Shown here piece by piece: positions 1-7,873 of a stretch of DNA of 15,060 nucleotides. Source of the stretch: Gammaproteobacteria bacterium. GTDB taxonomy: Bacteria > Pseudomonadota > Gammaproteobacteria > Eutrophobiales > Eutrophobiaceae. The notes under the pieces are model-generated. The model was given only the letters and a program-made list of their open reading frames with translations. It made no database searches and had not been told where the DNA came from. The first letter of the stretch is position 1. Each line of letters opens with the position of its first letter. The translations under genes and the position numbers were made by a program. The stretch is taken from assembly GCA_003645215.1 (NCBI GenBank), contig QNEM01000019.1, forward strand, positions 1-15,060, written 5' to 3'.

Positions 1-855
1 CGTGAAGATCTGATGGACTGTTATGAAGCGGTCTCTGGAACACGTATGCATGCAACTTATTTTCGTCCTGGCGGTGTCTACAGGGATCTACCTCAAACGA
101 TGCCTCAATATGAAGCTTCAAAGTGGCATAACGAAAAAGAAGTAAAGAATATGAATCAGGATCGACAGGGGTCTCTGCTTGATTTCATCGAAAGATTCAC
201 AGAAAAATTCCCGGGCCTTATCGATGAGTATGAAACATTATTAACGGATAATAGAATCTGGAAACAGCGCACTGTTGATGTTGGAATTGTTTCAGCAGAA
301 CGCGCATTGCAACTGGGTTTTACCGGGCCGATGTTAAGAGGTTCGGGTATTGAATGGGACCTGCGTAAAAAACAAACTTATGATATTTATGACCAGGTTG
401 ATTTTGATATTCCTGTCGGTACCAATGGTGATTGCTATGATCGCTATCTGGTCCGTATTGAAGAGATGCGTCAGTCGAATCGTATTATCAAACAATGTGT
501 TGACTGGTTAAATCAAAATCCGGGACCAGTGATCCTGGATGATCCTAAATTAGTCCCGCCAAAGCGTGAAGATATGAAAGGTGATATGGAATCTCTGATT
601 CATCACTTTAAATTATTTACCGAAGGCTATTGTGTTCCGGAAGGTGAAACCTACTCAGCGGTAGAACACCCCAAAGGTGAGTTCGGTATTTACCTGATTT
701 CGGATGGGGCGAATAAACCTTACCGGGTAAAGATTCGTGCGCCAGGTTTTGCGCATTTATCTGCCATGGATGAAATGGTCAGAGGCCATATGTTATCTGA
801 TGTGGTGACGGTGATTGGTTCACAGGACATAGTCTTTGGGGAAATAGATCGGTAA
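1..855 (+). CDS. nuoD: NADH-quinone oxidoreductase subunit D, C-terminal part (5' end outside window)
   Basis: This is the 49-kDa subunit of complex I, which sits in the peripheral arm and helps form the quinone-binding pocket with NuoB and NuoH. The reading frame is open from base 1 (first residues REDLMDCYEAVSG), so the start lies upstream. About 284 residues are visible of a family that usually has about 415. Family blocks in order are YFRPGGVYRDLP, GFTGPMLRGSG, the PVGTNGDCYDRYLVR segment, and the terminal IGSQDIVFGEIDR, which is the normal C-terminus ending exactly at the TAA. It is a stand-alone nuoD and not visibly a nuoCD fusion, although the region that would show nuoC is not in the window. 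Nothing appears damaged. The gene is followed not by a tight junction but by a repeat array before nuoE. Identification is by recognised family sequence and operon position. Confidence 0.97.
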   Translation, partial: REDLMDCYEAVSGTRMHATYFRPGGVYRDLPQTMPQYEASKWHNEKEVKNMNQDRQGSLLDFIERFTEKFPGLIDEYETLLTDNRIWKQRTVDVGIVSAERALQLGFTGPMLRGSGIEWDLRKKQTYDIYDQVDFDIPVGTNGDCYDRYLVRIEEMRQSNRIIKQCVDWLNQNPGPVILDDPKLVPPKREDMKGDMESLIHHFKLFTEGYCVPEGETYSAVEHPKGEFGIYLISDGANKPYRVKIRAPGFAHLSAMDEMVRGHMLSDVVTVIGSQDIVFGEIDR

Positions 856-860
856 TAAAT

Positions 861-948
861 GTGAAATGTTAAAAGTGAAAGGTGAAACGTAAAATCAAAA
901 TAATGCTTTTCACTTTTCACGCTTAACTCTTCACGAATATCGTGAAAA
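861..948. repeat. Heptamer array forming an imperfect inverted repeat between nuoD and nuoE
   Basis: Successive 7-base units of the type GTGAAAN or GTTAAAN run from 861 to about 895. After a short non-matching stretch, complementary units of the type NNTTCAC or GCTTAAC run from 907 to 934. The arms 861-887 and 908-934 match at 22 of 27 positions when one is reverse-complemented, leaving a 20-base loop. A second small hairpin follows, with arms TTCACGA at 930-936 and TCGTGAA at 940-946 around a 3-base loop, still in 7-base register. The element fills nearly all of the nuoD-nuoE gap. It has no run of T after the stem, so it does not look like a standard terminator. A related element lies between nuoF and nuoG. 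Confidence 0.8.
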
Positions 949-966
949 ATTATAAAAATATTTAGA

Positions 967-1464
967 ATGATTAAGACAGACAACAAAATATTATCTGAGC
1001 ATACCCGAGCAGAAATTGATCTCTGGATTGCTAAATATCCTGCAGATCAGAAACAGTCTGCAGTTCTGGCTGCCCTGCGTGAAGTGCAGCATGAGAACCA
1101 GGGGTATTTAACAACGGAGTTGATGGACGCGGTTGCAGAATATCTGGATATGCCACCCATAGCTGTCTACGAAGTCGGATCCTTTTATTCCATGTTGGAA
1201 ACAGAAAAGTGTGGTAGACATAGTATTTCTGTCTGTACCAATATTTCATGCATGTTAAATGGTTCCGGTGAGATTATGCAGCACATTGAGAAAAAACTGG
1301 GTATCAAGGAAGGTGAGTCTACAGAGGATGGTCGATTTCACATCAAACAGGAAGAAGAATGTCTGGCCGCCTGTTGTGGTGCGCCGATGATGATGGTTGA
1401 CCATGTTTATCACGAAAACCTGACCCCTGAAAAGGTCGACGAAATTCTGGATGAACTGGAGTAG
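967..1464 (+). CDS. nuoE: NADH-quinone oxidoreductase subunit E (24 kDa, 2Fe-2S)
   Basis: Thioredoxin-like ferredoxin subunit of the NADH dehydrogenase module, carrying the [2Fe-2S] cluster N1a next to the FMN of NuoF. The protein has 165 residues, the usual length (E. coli about 166). The N-terminal helical block (SAVLAALREVQ, YLTTELMDAVAEYL) is followed by the thioredoxin-like domain. The four cluster ligands are visible as Cys90, Cys95, Cys132 and Cys136 (contexts SVCTNISCML and CLAACCGAP). The ATG at 967 fits the family N-terminus and is the only reasonable start after the repeat array. Its ribosome binding site is weak (TTTAG just upstream), so translation may be less efficient than for the tightly coupled genes. 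It is followed by nuoF after 7 bases. Confidence 0.97.
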   Translation: MIKTDNKILSEHTRAEIDLWIAKYPADQKQSAVLAALREVQHENQGYLTTELMDAVAEYLDMPPIAVYEVGSFYSMLETEKCGRHSISVCTNISCMLNGSGEIMQHIEKKLGIKEGESTEDGRFHIKQEEECLAACCGAPMMMVDHVYHENLTPEKVDEILDELE

Positions 1465-1471
1465 CCCACGA

Positions 1472-2764
1472 ATGATTAAACTAGATCAAGTCTGCTATAC
1501 AACACGCCAGTTTGAAGAACCCTGGACACTTGAGAACTATCGTAAGGTCGGTGGTTATGAAGCATGGACAAAAATTCTAAATGACAAGACACCGCCTACA
1601 GATGTCATTGATATCATAAAAGAATCTGGTCTGCGTGGTCGTGGTGGTGCCGGTTTTCCAACGGGACTGAAATGGAGTTTTATGCCACAAAATATTGATA
1701 CTCCAAAATACGTGGTATGCAACTCGGATGAAAGCGAACCAGGCACTTGCAAGGATCGTGATATCTTACGTTTTAATCCACATTCTTTAGTCGAAGGTTT
1801 GGCGATTGCCTGTTATGCCATGGGTACCAAGATAGCTTATAACTATATGCGTGGGGAATTCATTGATGAACCTTATCAACGTTTCGAACAGGCATTAAAG
1901 GAAGCCTACGAGCAGGGTTACCTGGGTAAGGATGTTATGGGCTCCGGGGTGGAAGTAGAGATCTATGGCACTTTGGGTGCGGGTGCCTATATCTGTGGTG
2001 AAGAAACCGCATTACTCGAATCTTTGGAAGGTAAGAAAGGCCAGCCACGATTCAAGCCACCTTTTCCTGCCAACTTTGGTTTGTACGGTAAACCAACGAC
2101 AATCAATAACACTGAATCCTTTGCTTCTGTGCCATCCATCATAAAAAATGGCTCCGACTGGTTTGCTGAAATTGGTGTGCCCAATAGTGGTGGCAGTAAA
2201 TGTTTTTCAGTTAGTGGCCATGTTAATAATCCAGGTAATTTTGAAGTGCCTTTGGGCACACCTTTTGCGGACTTGTTGGAGCTTGCCGGTGGTGTGCGTG
2301 ATGGTAATCAACTTAAGGCCGTAATTCCGGGTGGTTCTTCCGTTCCTGTGATGCATGGTGAAGATATGATGGAAGTGAATATGGATTATGACTCGGTTCA
2401 GAAAAGTGGATCTTCTCTTGGTTCTGGGGCAGTCATTATCATGGATAACACTACATGCATGGTACAGGTACTTGAACGTATCTCACGTTTCTATTATTCA
2501 GAATCCTGCGGTCAGTGCACACCTTGTCGTGAGGGAACCGGTTGGTTGTATCGTGTGATCAAGCGTATCGAGCACGGTGAAGGTGAACAGGAAGATCTGG
2601 ATAAACTGATTGATGTTGCCAACAAGATTGAAGGCAGGACCATTTGTGCCCTGGGTGACGCAGCAGCATGGCCGGTACAAAGTTTTGTTAAAAGGTTTCG
2701 TGATGAATTCCAATATCACATAGACAATAAATGTTGTATGCCGGGAACGGAATGTAATACGTGA
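1472..2764 (+). CDS. nuoF: NADH-quinone oxidoreductase subunit F (51 kDa, FMN and NADH binding)
   Basis: This subunit oxidises NADH, passes hydride to FMN and then electrons to the [4Fe-4S] cluster N3. From ATG 1472 it has 430 residues. I prefer this start to the in-frame ATG at 1451, which lies inside nuoE, because MIKLDQVCYTTR fits the family and the sequence GGAGTAG at 1458-1464 precedes it as ribosome binding site. Visible motifs are GLRGRGGAGFPTG (about residues 53-65, nucleotide binding), NSDESEPGTCKDRD (84-97), GAGAYICGEETALLES (FMN region), and the N3 ligands Cys346, Cys349, Cys352 (ESCGQCTPC) and Cys392 (TICALGD). The last residues (CCMPGTECNT) run past the usual end of the family, and the TGA stop at 2762-2764 is itself part of the first unit of the following repeat array, suggesting that array insertion reset the C-terminus. 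Confidence 0.97.
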   Translation: MIKLDQVCYTTRQFEEPWTLENYRKVGGYEAWTKILNDKTPPTDVIDIIKESGLRGRGGAGFPTGLKWSFMPQNIDTPKYVVCNSDESEPGTCKDRDILRFNPHSLVEGLAIACYAMGTKIAYNYMRGEFIDEPYQRFEQALKEAYEQGYLGKDVMGSGVEVEIYGTLGAGAYICGEETALLESLEGKKGQPRFKPPFPANFGLYGKPTTINNTESFASVPSIIKNGSDWFAEIGVPNSGGSKCFSVSGHVNNPGNFEVPLGTPFADLLELAGGVRDGNQLKAVIPGGSSVPVMHGEDMMEVNMDYDSVQKSGSSLGSGAVIIMDNTTCMVQVLERISRFYYSESCGQCTPCREGTGWLYRVIKRIEHGEGEQEDLDKLIDVANKIEGRTICALGDAAAWPVQSFVKRFRDEFQYHIDNKCCMPGTECNT

Positions 2765-2847
2765 AATGTTAAACGTGAAAGGTGAAATGTTAATAGTGAA
2801 AAGCACAAGTGCTGTAATGTTTATTGCTTCACGCTTCACGCTTCACG
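2761..2847. repeat. Heptamer array forming an imperfect inverted repeat between nuoF and nuoG
   Basis: Six exact 7-base units (GTGAAAN or GTTAANN) run in register from 2761 to 2802. A small perfect hairpin follows, with arms AGCAC at 2802-2806 and GTGCT at 2809-2813. After about 12 bases, three identical copies of GCTTCAC follow at 2826-2846. The right-hand units are the reverse complement of the left-hand type, so the whole can fold back on itself. The unit and layout match the array between nuoD and nuoE. The first left-hand unit supplies the stop codon of nuoF (TGA at 2762-2764). The array ends just before the likely nuoG ribosome binding site, GGTAGG at 2847-2852. Confidence 0.82.
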
Positions 2848-2865
2848 GTAGGACAAAATAAAATA

Positions 2866-5268
2866 ATGACAGATGATATTTTAAATATTGAAGTAGACGG
2901 TAAGGCACTGGAAGCACGACGTGGGCAGATGCTCATTGAAGTGACTGATGCCAATGATATTTATATCCCCAGGTTCTGTTACCACAAAAAATTAACTGTC
3001 GCGGCTAACTGTCGTATGTGCCTGGTCGAAGTTGAAAAGGCACCAAAACCATTGCCTGCATGTGCCACACCGGTAATGGATGGTATGAAGGTACAGACAC
3101 GTTCAAAGCTGGCCATTGAGGCACAGAAATCCGTCATGGAATTCCTGCTGATTAATCACCCGCTTGATTGTCCGATCTGTGATCAGGGTGGAGAGTGTGA
3201 ATTACAGGATCTTGCCGTTGGCTACGGTGAGGGTGTCTCGCGTTACCATGAAAGCAAACGTGTTGTTAAAGATAAAAATATCGGACCGCTGATACAAACT
3301 GACATGACCCGATGTATCCATTGCACACGTTGTATTCGTTTTGGTGAGGAAATCGCAGGCCTGCGTGAAATGGGCGCAATCGGTCGTGGTGAACGCATGG
3401 AGATTGGCACCTATATTGAAAAGACTGTGTCATCTGAATTATCAGGCAACATCATTGATGTCTGTCCTGTCGGGGCATTGACCTCAAAACCATTCAGATT
3501 TTCGGCACGTGCCTGGGAAATGGTACAGCGTGAAAGTATTGCACCTCATGATTCAGTGGGTTCGAACATAGAACTTCATGTTAAGGGTGACCGTGTTATG
3601 CGTGTAGTCCCGGCAGAAAATGAAGCCATCAATGAAGTCTGGATTTCTGACCGTGATCGATTTAGCTATGAAGGAATGTATAGTGAAGATCGTCTACAGA
3701 CACCAATGATTAAACAAAATGGTGTTTGGCAAGAAGCAGACTGGGAAACTGCGCTTGAGTTTGTACGTGATAACCTTGATAAGCCCCTGTTAAACCATGG
3801 TGGCAGTCAGTTAGGCGGCCTTGCTTCGCCTGCATCGACACTTGAAGAACTTTATTTGTTCCAGAAATTATTACGTGCGCTTGGAACTAATAATATAGAT
3901 TCCCGTTTACGCCAAAATGATTTCGATCAACAGGAAACAGATCCTGCTTTCCCTTACCTGGGTCAATCAATCGCAGCATTGGAAGATCTTGATGCGGCAT
4001 TGGTAATTGGCAGTAATGTCAGAAAAGAACAACCTATGATTAACCATCGATTACGTAAAGCTTCGTTAAATGGCGCAGATATAATGATGGTTAATTCTGT
4101 GGATTATGAGCTTAATTACGATATTTCTGAAAAAATGATTCAATCACCTGCAGAAATAGTGGCAATACTGGCAGGCATCATCAAGGCATTTTCCGAGATG
4201 GGGAATCAATCAGTGGATAGTGATATTCAATCATTAACAAACAATGTCAAAGTCAATGATACACATCGGGCAATAGCCAGAAAATTATCTGATGCCAAAA
4301 ATGGTTCAGTATTATTAGGTAATCTTGCGACAGCACATAATCAATTCTCAACATTAAAGGTATTGGCATTGGCCATAGCCAAACTTGGAAATGTAAAATT
4401 TGGCTTCATCAGTGAAGCAGCAAATACCAGTGGTGCACATCTGGCAGGTGTTCTGCCTCACCGCGGAGCAGGTGGTGAAGTCATTGATGCTTCTGGATTA
4501 AATACTGATGACATGCTGGAACAATCATTGAAAGTCTATCTGCTCATGGGAATTGAACCAGAACTTGATTGTTGGGATGGACGTAAAGCAGTTCAGGCAA
4601 TGCAAGGTGCCGAGTTTGTTGTTTCCTTGACGGCCTATGAATCAGAAACCATGAAACAATATGCAGATGTGCTCTTGCCTATCGCACTTTTTGCTGAAAC
4701 CTCCGGTACCTATATTAATGTAGAAGGACAATCACAAAGTTTCACAGGTGCAGTGCCACCAGTAGGAGAGGCACGTCCTGCATGGAAAATACTCCGGGTC
4801 ATGGGCAATCTGCTGAATCTTGAAACATTTGAATACAACAGTTCAGAAGAAGTCAGGGATGAAGTCGCCAGTGTTATTGAAAATGTTGCTTTGGGTAGTG
4901 TCGGTAGCTGGACAACACCAGAGTCATTGAAAAATGTGACAGGAAGTACTGAGATGGGCAGCAATGGCACATTGCAAAGAATTACAGAAATCCCGATGTG
5001 TAGCATTGACGCCATGACCAGAAGGGCCAGGGCATTACAAAATGCAGATGATAGCAAAGGTTTGATTCAGATTAATTCAACACTTGCGAAGCGGTTAAGC
5101 ATCATTACAGGTGATACCGTCGTTGCAGAGTATGAAGAAAATACATATAGCGCAGCCGTCATGATCAATGAATGTGTTTCTGATGATTGTGTATTGATAC
5201 AGGCTGCCCAGTTAAATCATTCTGAATTAGGTGCATGGCATGGAAATGTCAGCTTGAGGAAGGCTTGA
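2866..5268 (+). CDS. nuoG: NADH-quinone oxidoreductase subunit G (75 kDa, Fe-S)
   Basis: Largest subunit of the peripheral arm, an iron-sulfur relay fused to a domain related to molybdopterin oxidoreductases. From ATG 2866 it has 800 residues. A longer frame opening at TTG 2824 lies inside the repeat array and is unlikely; GGTAGG at 2847-2852 serves the ATG. Ligands are visible for N1b (Cys38, Cys49, Cys52, Cys66), N5 (His98, Cys102, Cys105, Cys111) and N4 (Cys150, Cys153, Cys156, Cys200). Where E. coli NuoG has the extra N7 cysteines, this protein reads IAPHDSVGSNIELHV without cysteine, so N7 is absent, as in mitochondrial-type and many proteobacterial forms. The C-terminal domain contains the expected ALVIGSNVRKEQPM block. 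It is followed by nuoH after 2 bases. Confidence 0.97.
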   Translation: MTDDILNIEVDGKALEARRGQMLIEVTDANDIYIPRFCYHKKLTVAANCRMCLVEVEKAPKPLPACATPVMDGMKVQTRSKLAIEAQKSVMEFLLINHPLDCPICDQGGECELQDLAVGYGEGVSRYHESKRVVKDKNIGPLIQTDMTRCIHCTRCIRFGEEIAGLREMGAIGRGERMEIGTYIEKTVSSELSGNIIDVCPVGALTSKPFRFSARAWEMVQRESIAPHDSVGSNIELHVKGDRVMRVVPAENEAINEVWISDRDRFSYEGMYSEDRLQTPMIKQNGVWQEADWETALEFVRDNLDKPLLNHGGSQLGGLASPASTLEELYLFQKLLRALGTNNIDSRLRQNDFDQQETDPAFPYLGQSIAALEDLDAALVIGSNVRKEQPMINHRLRKASLNGADIMMVNSVDYELNYDISEKMIQSPAEIVAILAGIIKAFSEMGNQSVDSDIQSLTNNVKVNDTHRAIARKLSDAKNGSVLLGNLATAHNQFSTLKVLALAIAKLGNVKFGFISEAANTSGAHLAGVLPHRGAGGEVIDASGLNTDDMLEQSLKVYLLMGIEPELDCWDGRKAVQAMQGAEFVVSLTAYESETMKQYADVLLPIALFAETSGTYINVEGQSQSFTGAVPPVGEARPAWKILRVMGNLLNLETFEYNSSEEVRDEVASVIENVALGSVGSWTTPESLKNVTGSTEMGSNGTLQRITEIPMCSIDAMTRRARALQNADDSKGLIQINSTLAKRLSIITGDTVVAEYEENTYSAAVMINECVSDDCVLIQAAQLNHSELGAWHGNVSLRKA

Positions 5269-5270
5269 GT

Positions 5271-6392
5271 ATGATGGAATGGATCCGCTCAAACCTGATT
5301 ATGCCATCGGTAGAACAACTGTTTCCGCTTGCAATGCATGCCTATGCTGCATTGACAATTGAAGTCGTTTTAAAGATTTTAGTCATCCTGGTGCCGGTAC
5401 TGTTTACGGTTGCTTATTTGACCTATGCAGAGCGCAAGGTGATTGGATATATTCAGGGACGTATTGGGCCGAACCGGGTTGGATTTTTTGGTCTGTCCTT
5501 CTGGGGACTTGGCCAACCGATTGCCGATGCCTTTAAATTAATCTTTAAGGAAATAATCGTTCCATCAGGATCGAACAAGGCCCTTTTTATTATCGCTCCG
5601 GTCTTGTCATTTGCCCCGTCTATTGCTGCGTGGGCAGTGATTCCTTTCGGCGATACCCTGGTATTGGCAGATATCAATGCTGGCCTACTCTATGTCCTGG
5701 CCCTGACTTCTCTGGCCGTGTATGGGGTGATTGTTGCTGGCTGGGCATCAAATTCAAAGTATGCTTTTCTTGGCGCAATGCGTTCTGTGGCACAGATTAT
5801 TTCTTATGAAATTGCCATGGGTTTTGCCCTGGTCGGTGTACTGGTTGCCGCAGGCAGTCTGAATCTTGGTGATATTGTTAATGCACAAAGTGGCAGTGTT
5901 ATTCACTGGTTCTGGTTACCGTTATTACCACTGGCCGTGGTTTATTTTATCTCTGGTGTTGCCGAGACCAACCGCGCACCCTTCGATGTTGCCGAAGGTG
6001 AATCTGAGATCGTTGCCGGTTTCCACGTCGATTATGGTGGCATGGCCTTCTCGGTTTTCTTCATGGCTGAATATGCCAACATGATTATTATTGCGATTCT
6101 GACATCAGTCATGTTTTTTGGTGGTTGGTTATCGCCATTACAGGGAATATTACCAGAAGCAGTTTTTGAAGTGCCAGGCATTGGAATTTTACTTGGAGAG
6201 GGCATTCACTGGTTGCTCATCAAAACTTCATTCTTCCTGTTTATGTTTTTATGGTTGCGTGCGACTTTTCCACGTTATCGTTATGATCAGATCATGCGTT
6301 TGGGTTGGAAAATATTTATTCCAATAACGATTGTCTGGTTAGTTGTTGCTTCAGTATTGGTCGTAATGAACATTCCGCCCTGGTTTGCCTAG
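5271..6392 (+). CDS. nuoH: NADH-quinone oxidoreductase subunit H
   Basis: Membrane subunit at the base of the peripheral arm. It forms the quinone access channel and links quinone reduction to the proton pumps. From ATG 5271 it has 373 residues, longer than E. coli (about 325) mainly at the N-terminus, as in other proteobacteria. The start is set by a strong ribosome binding site, GAGGAAGG at 5256-5263, inside the end of nuoG; a further ATG directly follows the first. Family motifs are YAERKVIGYIQGRIGPNRVG (about 52-71), the acidic loop AETNRAPFDVAEGESEIVAG (about 231-250) facing the quinone site, and FFMAEYANM. About eight or nine hydrophobic segments are visible. There is no sign of damage. 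Confidence 0.97.
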   Translation: MMEWIRSNLIMPSVEQLFPLAMHAYAALTIEVVLKILVILVPVLFTVAYLTYAERKVIGYIQGRIGPNRVGFFGLSFWGLGQPIADAFKLIFKEIIVPSGSNKALFIIAPVLSFAPSIAAWAVIPFGDTLVLADINAGLLYVLALTSLAVYGVIVAGWASNSKYAFLGAMRSVAQIISYEIAMGFALVGVLVAAGSLNLGDIVNAQSGSVIHWFWLPLLPLAVVYFISGVAETNRAPFDVAEGESEIVAGFHVDYGGMAFSVFFMAEYANMIIIAILTSVMFFGGWLSPLQGILPEAVFEVPGIGILLGEGIHWLLIKTSFFLFMFLWLRATFPRYRYDQIMRLGWKIFIPITIVWLVVASVLVVMNIPPWFA

Positions 6393-6414
6393 GTGTAAAT
6401 ATAGTTAAAGTCAG

Positions 6415-6906
6415 ATGATAAAAAGTACAGCACGATATATAAAAAGTTTATTCCTTCTTGAATTGATCAAGGGTCTGAGAGTGACCGGACGTTATTTATT
6501 CAAGAAGAAAATAACCGTGCAATATCCGGAAGAAAAAACACCACAATCACAACGGTTTCGCGGACTACATGCACTACGTCGTTATGCAAATGGTGAGGAA
6601 CGATGTATTGCCTGTAAATTATGTGAAGCGGTATGTCCGGCATGTGCGATCACTATTGAATCAGAAGAGCGTGAAGACGGGAGTCGTCGAACAACTCGTT
6701 ATGATATCGATCTGTCAAAATGTATTTACTGTGGGTTTTGTGAAGAATCCTGTCCGGTGGACTCTATTGTCGAAACCCGGATCTTTGAATATCACGGTGA
6801 AAAACGCAGTGATTTACTGATGACAAAACAGATGTTGCTTGAGGTGGGTGATCAGGCAGAAGAACAGATTGCCAAAGACCGTGCAGAGGAAGCCCCTTAC
6901 AGATGA
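6415..6906 (+). CDS. nuoI: NADH-quinone oxidoreductase subunit I (TYKY, two 4Fe-4S)
   Basis: Ferredoxin-like subunit carrying clusters N6a and N6b, which pass electrons from NuoG towards NuoB and quinone. It has 163 residues. Two ferredoxin motifs are visible: Cys64, Cys67, Cys70, Cys74 (CIACKLCEAVCP) and Cys103, Cys106, Cys109, Cys113 (CIYCGFCEESCP). The N-terminal part contains an amphipathic membrane-associated helix region (SLFLLELIKGLRVTGRYLF, about 11-29). The start at 6415 fits the family; the upstream ribosome binding site is weak. The last 4 bases overlap the nuoJ start (ATGA), which implies translational coupling. Confidence 0.97.
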   Translation: MIKSTARYIKSLFLLELIKGLRVTGRYLFKKKITVQYPEEKTPQSQRFRGLHALRRYANGEERCIACKLCEAVCPACAITIESEEREDGSRRTTRYDIDLSKCIYCGFCEESCPVDSIVETRIFEYHGEKRSDLLMTKQMLLEVGDQAEEQIAKDRAEEAPYR

Positions 6907-7565
6907 TCGAACAAACAGTCTTTTATATTTTTTCTGCTTTGCTGCTGATGTCTGCAGGGCTGATGATTACTGTGCGTAATCCGGTTTTCGCAGCGTTATT
7001 TTTGATCCTTACGTTTTTTTCAAGCTCCGCTATCTGGTTATTACTTGAGGCAGAATTCCTGGCCATTACCCTGGTTGTGGTTTACGTTGGCGCGGTCATG
7101 GTTCTGTTTATGTTTGTGGTCATGATGCTGGATATTAACCTGTCTGCCATGCGAGAAGGTTTCGCAAAATATCTACCCATCGGTGTGCTGGTTGCCATTT
7201 TGATGGCCTTATCCATGGGGCTGGTGATTAACGCCGGTGAGTTTGGCCTGGTAAGTGATTCTATCCAACGACACAGTGCGGATTACAGTAATACATCCGA
7301 GTTGGGTCTGGCCTTATATACGAATTATCTATACCCCTTTGAAATTGCGGGTGCCATATTGCTGGTTGCTATCATTGCTGCAATTGCACTGACAATGCGT
7401 AGTCCACGTTCCACAAAAACACAAAAACCCGGCAACCAGGTTGCTGTTAAAAGTACGGATAGATTACGTATTGTTAAAATGAAGGTCGAAAAGCCAGCAG
7501 ATGATCCTGAAGAAGTCTCTAAAAAAGATTCGGAAGTAACAACCGTGGTAAAGGAATCACCATGA
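6903..7565 (+). CDS. nuoJ: NADH-quinone oxidoreductase subunit J
   Basis: Small membrane-arm subunit of complex I. Its third helix takes part in linking the quinone site to the antiporter-like subunits. It has 220 residues, against about 184 in E. coli. The core has the expected hydrophobic segments, including the strongly conserved VVYVGAVMVLFMFVVMML (about 59-76), and then a last membrane helix (about 146-164). After this, residues 166-220 form a charged tail. Its first part (about 177-193, GNQVAVKSTDRLRIVKM) is of a kind seen in other beta/gammaproteobacterial NuoJ proteins. The final 25 or so residues are rich in Glu, Lys and Val and are probably variable. The start and stop overlap nuoI and nuoK by 4 bases each. 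Confidence 0.96.
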   Translation: MIEQTVFYIFSALLLMSAGLMITVRNPVFAALFLILTFFSSSAIWLLLEAEFLAITLVVVYVGAVMVLFMFVVMMLDINLSAMREGFAKYLPIGVLVAILMALSMGLVINAGEFGLVSDSIQRHSADYSNTSELGLALYTNYLYPFEIAGAILLVAIIAAIALTMRSPRSTKTQKPGNQVAVKSTDRLRIVKMKVEKPADDPEEVSKKDSEVTTVVKESP

Positions 7566-7867
7566 TTATTTTATCCAATGTTCTGGTCCTTGCGGCATTA
7601 CTTTTCTGCATCAGTGTTGCAGGAATATTTATCAATAGAAAAAATATTCTGATCTTGCTGATGTGTATTGAACTGATGTTGTTATCTGTGAATATGAATT
7701 TCATCGCTTTTTCGCATTTTCTGGGTGATATCAATGGTCAGGTATTTGTCTTTTTTATCCTGACCGTAGCCGCCGCCGAGTCTGCGATTGGTCTGGCTAT
7801 TCTTGTTGTCCTGTTCCGCAACAGGGGCACCATCAATGTTGATGACTTAAAGAGCATGGATGGTTAA
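7562..7867 (+). CDS. nuoK: NADH-quinone oxidoreductase subunit K
   Basis: Three-helix membrane subunit, related to MrpC-type antiporter subunits, that carries part of the line of charged residues through the membrane arm. It has 101 residues, the standard length. The two conserved helix glutamates are present at Glu37 (MCIELMLLSVN) and Glu73 (AAAESAIGLA), corresponding to the functionally important pair in E. coli NuoK. The cytoplasmic loop INRKNIL and the tail GTINVDDL are normal. The ATG overlaps the nuoJ stop as ATGA. nuoL follows after 6 bases. Confidence 0.97.
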   Translation: MIILSNVLVLAALLFCISVAGIFINRKNILILLMCIELMLLSVNMNFIAFSHFLGDINGQVFVFFILTVAAAESAIGLAILVVLFRNRGTINVDDLKSMDG

Positions 7868-7873
7868 ACAAAT

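Noticed and set aside
861..948. CRISPR-like array
   Set aside because: Units are 7 bases, contiguous and without spacers, and the second half is the reverse complement of the first.
720..986. Complementary-strand open frame covering the nuoD end and the repeat array
   Set aside because: It is a shadow of nuoD joined to repeat sequence, with no family resemblance or ribosome binding site.
861..2847. Heptamer stems as Rho-independent terminators
   Set aside because: Neither stem is GC-rich or followed by a T-run, and both lie inside an operon whose downstream genes are needed.
2824..2865. TTG start giving NuoG 14 extra residues
   Set aside because: The extension is encoded by the heptamer array, does not resemble NuoG, and the ATG at 2866 has a ribosome binding site after the array.
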